DNA of 64,000 nucleotides from NCBI RefSeq assembly GCF_016908415.1, contig NZ_JAFBDW010000001.1, positions 124,001 to 188,000 on the forward strand, given 5' to 3'. Under the pieces are notes generated by a model that searched no databases, was not told where the DNA came from, and worked only from the letters and a program-made list of their open reading frames with translations. Positions 58,783-64,000 of this stretch are shown here, one piece after another (the first letter of the stretch is position 1; each line of letters opens with the position of its first letter). The position numbers were made by a program, and so were the translations under genes. This stretch comes from Caldicoprobacter guelmensis. GTDB lineage: Bacteria > Bacillota > Clostridia > Caldicoprobacterales > Caldicoprobacteraceae.

Positions 58783-58797
58783 AGAGGGGGTATGTGA

Positions 58798-59202
58798 ATG
58801 TATGTGAGCAGCGTCAGCGGTCAAGTTGGTACAGTGGAAAGACAGAAACAGCCTGTTAATCAGCTGGGGAAGGACGCCTTTTTAAAGCTCCTAATAACGC
58901 AGCTGAGGTATCAAGACCCTTTACGTCCCATGGAGGACAGGGAGTTTATTGCCCAGCTTGCGCAGTTCAGCACCTTGGAGCTCATGCAGAACATGAGCAG
59001 CGATTTTGCTTTGATGAAAGCAATGAGTTTGATCGACAAGGTGGTGTATGCCGAAAAGAGGGCAGAAAACTCGGCTGGAGTTTTTCCTGTACGCGGCAGA
59101 GTGGAAAGCGTTTCATTGTTTAACGGAAAAGTTACCTTGCATGTCAATGGATACGACCTCGCCTTGGAGGATGTAAAGGAGATTACACAGGGAGATGAGT
59201 AG
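58798..59202 (+). CDS. flgD: Flagellar hook assembly protein FlgD
   Basis: Hook-capping scaffold of 134 residues, the short clostridial form. The conserved N-terminal block LGKDAFLKLLITQLRYQDPLRPMEDREFIAQLAQFSTLELMQNM is complete. The long C-terminal FlgD Ig/tudor domains of enteric forms are reduced to one short beta segment. ATG 58798 follows AGAGGGGG. It overlaps the next gene by 8 bp. Confidence 0.93.
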   Translation: MYVSSVSGQVGTVERQKQPVNQLGKDAFLKLLITQLRYQDPLRPMEDREFIAQLAQFSTLELMQNMSSDFALMKAMSLIDKVVYAEKRAENSAGVFPVRGRVESVSLFNGKVTLHVNGYDLALEDVKEITQGDE

Positions 59203-59605
59203 GGTGGATGGCGGCAAAATCGAGTATAACCCTCTCCTTTATTCTGTAAGGGTATCAAGGACTTCGCAGGGGAATGTTGCAAGAGAAAGCAGCAATAAGG
59301 CTAGCAGTACCGCTTTTAATGAAATACTGAGAGAGGCTGTACAGAAAGAACAAGCTGTAAAGTTCAGCAAGCACGCTCAAATTAGGATGAGGCAGAGGAA
59401 CATATCGTTATCGCAGCAAGAGATAGACCTAATTGGCCAAGCCATCGAAAAAGCCAAGGCGAAAGGCGTGCGGGATTCATTGGTGCTTATGGGCAATTTG
59501 GCGTTTATAGTCAACGTTCCTACAAAAACCATTGTTACGGCGGTCGATGGTGAAAGCATAAAGGAGAGTGTCTTTACAAATATTGATGGCGCAGTAGTGC
59601 TGTAG
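59195..59605 (+). CDS. Flagellar operon protein (TIGR02530 family)
   Basis: A 136-residue protein found between flgD and flgE in Gram-positive operons. The conserved core is KFSKHAQIRMRQRNISLSQQEIDLIGQAIEKAKAKGVRDSLVLMGNLAFIVNVPTKTIVTAVD. Its function is not known. ATG 59195 overlaps flgD; GTG 59204 is an alternative start. It ends 84 bp before flgE. Confidence 0.88.
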   Translation: MSRVDGGKIEYNPLLYSVRVSRTSQGNVARESSNKASSTAFNEILREAVQKEQAVKFSKHAQIRMRQRNISLSQQEIDLIGQAIEKAKAKGVRDSLVLMGNLAFIVNVPTKTIVTAVDGESIKESVFTNIDGAVVL

Positions 59606-59689
59606 CTGGACCCCTTTGGGGAGGCTGCATCATTCCTGAACGACAGAGGGAATGAGCTGCGCCAAAAAACCAAAGGAGGTTGTTGTGGT

Positions 59690-61360
59690 ATGATGAGGTC
59701 ATTGTATTCAGGAATTTCGGGCTTAAGGGTCCATCAGGTTCAAATGGATGTCATTGGTAACAATATCGCCAACGTCAATACCGTGGCTTTTAAGTCCAGC
59801 CGGGTCACTTTCCAGGAGATTTTGAATCAGACATTAAGGATCGCCTCTGCACCTTCGCAGGTGGGTGGACGGGGAGGTACAAATCCGCAACAGATTGGCC
59901 TTGGCGTATCTGTGGGTTCAATAGATGTACTTCATACCAGTACCGGTGTGCAGAGGACCGATAGGGCTACTGACCTGGCTATAGACGGGGAAGGCTTCTT
60001 TATGGTTTCGGATGGGACCAACGTGTATTATACCCGTGCAGGGAACTTTGACATCGACGTTTTAGGGAATCTGGTTTATCCTGGAGGCTTGAGGGTGCTG
60101 GGGTGGACCACCCTGGTTACTGATCCAATAACGGGAGCCCAGTATGTGGATGTCACTGGCACGCCTGGGCCGATAAATCTGTCAAACCTTTCAATGTCGG
60201 CAAAAGCCACTGATATGATCAAATTTGAGGGCAACTTGGATGCTAACGTCGACGTTGGAGAACAAGTACAGTACAGCTTTAGCGTGTTTGATTCCCTCGG
60301 CAACGAGCACAAACTAAACTACATTTTTACCAAACAGGCCCCTAACGTGTGGTCCTGGAAGATAGTGCCTGCACCTCAGGCGGGAGCTGGAGTGTATGCG
60401 GTTGAAAAAAGCGTAGGCGCAACGGCAGCAAAAACTCCTGTAAGCATTGATGGTGCCAACAGGCCAATCATGTATGGCCAAGACATTAAATCTTTGTCTG
60501 TTGTTACTGGTTCAGGAGTAAATCAATATCAATTTACAGTGGTAAATGATCAGGACGAGTTCAATGATCGTACAAGTGCTTTGGGGTCTGGACAGGCTGT
60601 TATTTTGGTGAATGGCACGCAGACCGTGCAGGTAGCGTTCGGCGATGCCTTGCCCGCCAATAGCACTGTTCGCATTGAATACAATGATTTTGCCGTAAGC
60701 CATGTGGTTCCAATGGTGGATGTACCCAGTAGCCAGTCAGGCACCGCACCGGGTTATGACATCGATGGTGACGGAATCGCAGATATACCTGCCGGACAAG
60801 CCCATGGCGTGTTGATATTCGGGCAGGATGGAAGGCTCCTTCAGTCATTGATCAATTCAGATATAACTATAGTTATGAACCCAGGCGTATCCGGTGCCGC
60901 CGACATATTCTTGAGAAGGGAGAACATGCAGTTTGACCCGTCCAAGTTTACCCAGTTTGCCGGTGCCACTACTGTAAGGGCTACCGGCAATGGATATGCT
61001 GCTGGTATACTGAGTTCCATAAGCATCGATTCAGAGGGACGTGTGATAGGTTATTATACCAATGGCCAGTCCAGGGAGGATGCCGTACTGGCTATAGCCA
61101 GCTTTACCAATCCCGGTGGCCTTAACAAGGTGGGCAATAACCTATACCAGCAATCTACCAATTCAGGCTATCCGGTATACGGAAGGGCAGGCATTGGCGG
61201 GAGGGGTACCATTATTGCAGGCGCTCTGGAGATGTCCAACGTGGACCTTGCCAAAGAATTTACCGACATGATCGTTGCACAGAGAGGGTTCCAGGCCAAT
61301 TCAAGGATCATTACGGTGGCTGATGAAATGTTACAAGAGCTGGTTAATTTGAAGAGATGA
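59690..61360 (+). CDS. flgE: Flagellar hook protein FlgE
   Basis: Hook subunit of 556 residues. The N-terminal rod/hook signature is VHQVQMDVIGNNIANVNTVAFK; the core has TDLAIDGEGFFMVSDG; the C terminus has ALEMSNVDLAKEFTDMIVAQRGFQANSRIITVADEMLQEL. The middle domain (about 230-400) is variable and larger than in short hook proteins. ATG 59690 (or the adjacent ATG 59693) lies 10 nt after AAAGGAGG. A very stable hairpin follows the stop. Confidence 0.95.
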   Translation: MMRSLYSGISGLRVHQVQMDVIGNNIANVNTVAFKSSRVTFQEILNQTLRIASAPSQVGGRGGTNPQQIGLGVSVGSIDVLHTSTGVQRTDRATDLAIDGEGFFMVSDGTNVYYTRAGNFDIDVLGNLVYPGGLRVLGWTTLVTDPITGAQYVDVTGTPGPINLSNLSMSAKATDMIKFEGNLDANVDVGEQVQYSFSVFDSLGNEHKLNYIFTKQAPNVWSWKIVPAPQAGAGVYAVEKSVGATAAKTPVSIDGANRPIMYGQDIKSLSVVTGSGVNQYQFTVVNDQDEFNDRTSALGSGQAVILVNGTQTVQVAFGDALPANSTVRIEYNDFAVSHVVPMVDVPSSQSGTAPGYDIDGDGIADIPAGQAHGVLIFGQDGRLLQSLINSDITIVMNPGVSGAADIFLRRENMQFDPSKFTQFAGATTVRATGNGYAAGILSSISIDSEGRVIGYYTNGQSREDAVLAIASFTNPGGLNKVGNNLYQQSTNSGYPVYGRAGIGGRGTIIAGALEMSNVDLAKEFTDMIVAQRGFQANSRIITVADEMLQELVNLKR

Positions 61361-61366
61361 AATTTT

Positions 61367-61406
61367 CAAGTTCACAGCCGGGCATGGGCTTCCGGCTGTG
61401 AACTTG
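61367..61406 (+). other. 15-bp perfect intercistronic hairpin after flgE
   Basis: CAAGTTCACAGCCGG (61367-61381) is fully complementary to CCGGCTGTGAACTTG (61392-61406) with a 10-nt loop. No run of Ts follows (GACTTTAGATTTG). It could be a 3' stabiliser of flgE mRNA or a leaky terminator that lowers expression of downstream flbD-motAB. Confidence 0.7.
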
Positions 61407-61436
61407 GACTTTAGATTTGAATAGGAGGTATATTTC

Positions 61437-61652
61437 TTGATCAAGGTAACGCGCCTGAATGGTGAGGAGTTCTATATAAACCCCGATTTGATACAGTACA
61501 TCGAAAAGACGCCTAATACGGTGATAACCCTGACAAACGACAAAAAGGTTGTGGTAAAGGAAGAAGTGGAAGAGGTAATTGAACGGATTGTGGCATTTAA
61601 GAGGCAAATCTTCTGTTCTTTTCAAAGGAATGATGGATTGGCAGGTGAATGA
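61437..61652 (+). CDS. flbD: Flagellar protein FlbD
   Basis: A 71-residue protein with IKVTRLNGEEFYINPDLIQYIEKTPNTVITLTNDKKVVVKE, the full FlbD/SwrD family core. In Bacillus, SwrD supports flagellar motor power. TTG 61437 lies about 8 nt after AGGAGG. It precedes motA, with an ATGA overlap for the longer motA start. Confidence 0.92.
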   Translation: MIKVTRLNGEEFYINPDLIQYIEKTPNTVITLTNDKKVVVKEEVEEVIERIVAFKRQIFCSFQRNDGLAGE

Positions 61653-61657
61653 TTGAT

Positions 61658-62443
61658 ATGGACATAGCTACTCTGGCAGGAATTATAGCCGGTATATCGT
61701 TTATCGTGGCAGGAATAATGATGTCAGGAGACCTGGGCAATTTTTACGATGCGCCATCCATAATGATTACTCTGGGTGGGACCCTTGCTGCTACGCTCAT
61801 ATCGTATCCTATAAAGAACATCATTGGGATCTTCAGGGTTACCAAAAATTTATTTTTTACCAAGGCAAAGGATCCAAACGGAATTATACGCCAAATTATA
61901 GAATTAGCCAATATCGCTAGAAAAGAAGGGTTGTTGGCCCTTGAGGAGGCTGCTTATAAGCTGGAGGACCCTTTTATGCAGAAGGGTATTTTGCTCATCG
62001 TGGATGGTACCGACCCTGAGCTTGTGAGGAACATAATGGAGACTGAGCTTACCTTTATGGAGGAGCGGCACAGCCAGGGGCAGGCCGTATTTGAAACCAT
62101 GGCTTCCCTGGCACCGGCGTTTGGAATGATTGGAACGCTTATCGGCCTTATAAACATGCTTAAGAAGTTGGATGACCCCTCTTCGGTGGGACCCAATATG
62201 GCAGTGGCGCTGGTTACCACGTTTTATGGTTCCATACTGGCAAATTTGTTTTTTACTCCCATGGCCAATAAGCTTAAGCACAGGAGCGCCCAGGAAATGC
62301 TTTACAAGGAGATCATGCTGGAAGGCATACTTTCAATACAAGCTGGTGAAAATCCCAGGATTATCGAAGAGAAGCTTAAAGCGTTTTTATCGCCACAGGA
62401 AAGAGAGGCTTTACACCACAATTCAACCGCAGGTGAGGAATGA
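61658..62443 (+). CDS. motA: Flagellar motor stator protein MotA
   Basis: Stator channel subunit of 261 residues with four transmembrane segments (about 3-22, 30-50, 145-168, 178-200). Conserved signatures: MITLGGTLAATLISYP and the second half APAFGMIGTLIGLINMLKKLDDPSSVGPNMAVALVTTFYGSILANLFFTP. The cytoplasmic loop holds the charges that meet FliG. ATG 61649 is possible, but 61658 has better spacing from AGGTGA and matches the MDIATLAG family start. Confidence 0.96.
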   Translation: MDIATLAGIIAGISFIVAGIMMSGDLGNFYDAPSIMITLGGTLAATLISYPIKNIIGIFRVTKNLFFTKAKDPNGIIRQIIELANIARKEGLLALEEAAYKLEDPFMQKGILLIVDGTDPELVRNIMETELTFMEERHSQGQAVFETMASLAPAFGMIGTLIGLINMLKKLDDPSSVGPNMAVALVTTFYGSILANLFFTPMANKLKHRSAQEMLYKEIMLEGILSIQAGENPRIIEEKLKAFLSPQEREALHHNSTAGEE

Positions 62444-63238
62444 ATGAAGAGACGACGGAAAAGAGAAAAATCGGGTGGCATCGCTGAGTGGTTTGTAACA
62501 TATTCGGACATGGTGACGCTTCTTCTCACCTTTTTTGTGATGTTGTACTCCTTTTCGGTGATAGACGCACAAAAGTGGGAAGCATTGGTGGAATCGCTGA
62601 GGGGAAGTATAGGCATTCTGCAAGGCGGTACCAGCATTGGCGATACACCTAGGATGCGCAAGGAAGGCCCTTCCTCTGTTAATTTAAATGAGCTGATCGG
62701 GAATAAGGCGAAGCAGGACAAGCAAGGCGAGAAAAGTACTGGGCAGGTCGATCCCTTTTTAAAGCTTTACGAGCAGATGAGCCAGTACATAGTGCAAAAT
62801 GAAATTCCAGCACAGCTTGAGCTTTCGCCAACGCAAACCGAGATTCTCATTCGCTTCAAGGATTATGTGCTGTTTGACGTGGGCAAGGCTGAACTTAAGC
62901 CCGAGGCCAAGGAGATACTGGACAGGATCGCAAAGATATTGCTCAATTACATTGACCAAATAGACAGGGTACGCGTTGAAGGCCACACAGACACTCAGCC
63001 AATAAACACCATATTTTATCCTACAAACTGGGAGCTTTCGGCCGACAGGGCCATAAAAGTGGTAAGGTATTTTCAGGAAAAGCATGGTTTTCCCGGCAAC
63101 AAGCTTTCGGGCGAGGGCTATGGAGAGTATTATCCCATAGCCTCCAATGCAACCGAAGAAGGGCGGGCAAAAAACAGGCGGGTGGATGTACAAATTGTAA
63201 AAGCCATCAACGCAGAAAAGGTACAAACTATAGAGTGA
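62444..63238 (+). CDS. motB: Flagellar motor stator protein MotB
   Basis: Stator subunit of 264 residues. One membrane helix (about 20-42) begins with the proton/Na-binding Asp in TYSDMVTLLLTFFVMLYSFS. A linker (about 70-110) leads to an OmpA-like peptidoglycan-binding domain (VRVEGHTDTQPI, NWELSADRAIKVVRYFQ, NRRVDVQI). ATG 62444 starts immediately after the motA stop. Ion specificity (H+ or Na+) is not decided. Confidence 0.96.
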   Translation: MKRRRKREKSGGIAEWFVTYSDMVTLLLTFFVMLYSFSVIDAQKWEALVESLRGSIGILQGGTSIGDTPRMRKEGPSSVNLNELIGNKAKQDKQGEKSTGQVDPFLKLYEQMSQYIVQNEIPAQLELSPTQTEILIRFKDYVLFDVGKAELKPEAKEILDRIAKILLNYIDQIDRVRVEGHTDTQPINTIFYPTNWELSADRAIKVVRYFQEKHGFPGNKLSGEGYGEYYPIASNATEEGRAKNRRVDVQIVKAINAEKVQTIE

Positions 63239-63250
63239 AGGGGTTAAGTG

Positions 63251-63703
63251 GTGCTTATGAATACGAGGAAATTGCTAGCAATCATCGTGCCGCTTTTCGT
63301 GATCGTCTTTATAGGAATGGGCGTTATACTGTATTTGCAATTACGTCCAGCAGGCCAAGTTGAAGGTCCTCAAAAAAATGACAATAGAGATGAGGTAAAG
63401 AAGGAAGTCTTTGTGTTTCATGATAAAGACCCGTTTATCACCAATTTGAAAGACAGCGATTCTTATTTAAAGGCGGATATATCCATAGAGGTGGGAACCC
63501 AAAAAGATGTGGAAGTGTTAAACAAAAATTTACACAGGGTGAGAGACAGGATCATCGCGATACTGCGTGATGTTTCAGAAGACGACATGAAGCGCAGCGA
63601 TATCCAGGAAGTTTTAAAAAATCGAATAAAGCAGGATTTACAAGAAAGCCTCAAGATTGACACAATCATTGGCGTATATTTTAACGAGTTTGTCATGCAG
63701 TAA
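63251..63703 (+). CDS. fliL: Flagellar basal body-associated protein FliL
   Basis: A 150-residue single-pass membrane protein (helix about 7-28) with an extracytoplasmic domain ending in IKQDLQESLKIDTIIGVYFNEFVMQ. It surrounds MotB and tunes stator activity. Three starts are close (GTG 63248, GTG 63251, ATG 63257); 63251 has the best spacing from AAGGGG. It sits between motB and fliM, as usual. Confidence 0.9.
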   Translation: MLMNTRKLLAIIVPLFVIVFIGMGVILYLQLRPAGQVEGPQKNDNRDEVKKEVFVFHDKDPFITNLKDSDSYLKADISIEVGTQKDVEVLNKNLHRVRDRIIAILRDVSEDDMKRSDIQEVLKNRIKQDLQESLKIDTIIGVYFNEFVMQ

Positions 63704-63722
63704 AGGGTAAGGGAGGTACGGT

Positions 63723-64000
63723 TTGGTGGCTGAAGTACTGTCACAGCGCGAGATAGACGAGCTCCTGGCAGCCTTTATGGCAGGAGAGGTGAACATAAAC
63801 GAAATAAAAGAGGAAGCGCCCACAAAAAAGGTAAGCGTGTACGACTTTAGGCGTCCCAAAAAGTTTGCTAAAGACCAGCTTCGTACTTTGCAGATCATCC
63901 ACGAGAATTTTGCGCGGCTTATGGGGTCTTATTTCTCAGCAATCTTGCGCACGTACTGCCAGATAGATTTAGTATCAGTGGAGCCGCAGACATACGGCGA
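63723..64000 (+). CDS. fliM: Flagellar motor switch protein FliM, N-terminal part (3' end outside window)
   Basis: The frame runs to the window end. The visible 92 residues begin with VAEVLSQREIDELLAAFMAGEV, the CheY-binding N-terminal motif of FliM, and continue with the core start KKVSVYDFRRPKKFAKDQLRTLQIIHENFARLM. TTG 63723 or GTG 63726 follow GGGAGG. The gene is intact as far as seen. FliM carries the switch response to phosphorylated CheY in the C ring. Confidence 0.95.
   Translation, partial: MVAEVLSQREIDELLAAFMAGEVNINEIKEEAPTKKVSVYDFRRPKKFAKDQLRTLQIIHENFARLMGSYFSAILRTYCQIDLVSVEPQTYG

Noticed and set aside
1..64000. CRISPR arrays, insertion sequences, prophage, tRNA or rRNA genes
   Set aside because: No regularly spaced repeats, transposase or integrase motifs, or tRNA-like cloverleaf sequences were seen.

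Overview
The window reads as one continuous chromosomal segment of an endospore-forming, flagellated, Gram-positive anaerobe of the Clostridia/Thermoanaerobacterales type. The evidence is: sporulation genes (spoIIM, dacF, spoIIAA-spoIIAB-sigF, a full spoVA operon, ytfJ, yunB); low-GC Gram-positive regulatory features (a serine T-box, U-tract terminators, sigma-A, sigma-H and sigma-G-like promoters); frequent TTG and GTG starts behind strong Shine-Dalgarno sequences; a Na+-translocating decarboxylase cluster; and the clostridial IspH-ribosomal protein S1 fusion. The species cannot be fixed from sequence alone. I see no insertion sequence, prophage, CRISPR array, tRNA or rRNA.

Layout. 0-3.4 kb: end of a DUF3866 gene, spoIIM, purine nucleoside phosphorylase, dacF. 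3.5-7.8 kb: site-2-protease-like membrane peptidase, scpA-scpB, DUF2953 and ytfJ, rluB, GNAT-like protein. 7.9-9.7 kb: speE-speB. 9.8-14.8 kb: mmdA, gamma subunit, biotin carrier, beta subunit and a 5S/OadA-like carboxyltransferase, which together make a Na+ pump or transcarboxylase. 14.9-15.6 kb: an uncharacterised minus-strand gene. 15.7-22.7 kb: surE, DUF4264, RpiR regulator, phosphatase, HutP-like protein, aroH, cmk, plsC, ispH-S1. 22.9-25.8 kb: cheR, small unknowns, L,D-transpeptidase, TPR protein. 25.8-28.8 kb (minus): class A PBP and speD, the latter with a large structured 5' leader. 29-31.3 kb: FtsH-like protease behind a palindromic operator. 31.4-36.4 kb: spoIIA and spoVA operons. 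36.4-39.3 kb (minus): a second class A PBP. 39.5-43.3 kb: yunB, then T-box-controlled aminotransferase and serA. 43.4-50.2 kb: PRC-barrel protein, AI-2E transporter, alaS, ireB, aldo/keto reductase, ruvX, DUF1292. 50.3-64 kb: flagellar operon flgB to fliM, cut by the window end.

How the parts fit. Cell-envelope synthesis (two class A PBPs, DacF, L,D-transpeptidase), engulfment and forespore sigma-F control, and spore DPA uptake form the sporulation theme. Polyamine genes are split: speE-speB together, speD about 19 kb away under its own promoter and RNA leader. Serine synthesis appears to be controlled by tRNA-Ser charging. The flagellar operon carries basal body, export, hook and stator genes in the usual Gram-positive order.

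Most interesting points: the 97-nt structured leader of speD with mutually exclusive helices, the all-subunit transcarboxylase/Na+ pump cluster, an 18-bp perfect palindrome on the ftsH promoter, the unknown Cys/His-rich protein at 14.9-15.6 kb, and several unlisted small genes, two of them inside the spoVA operon.
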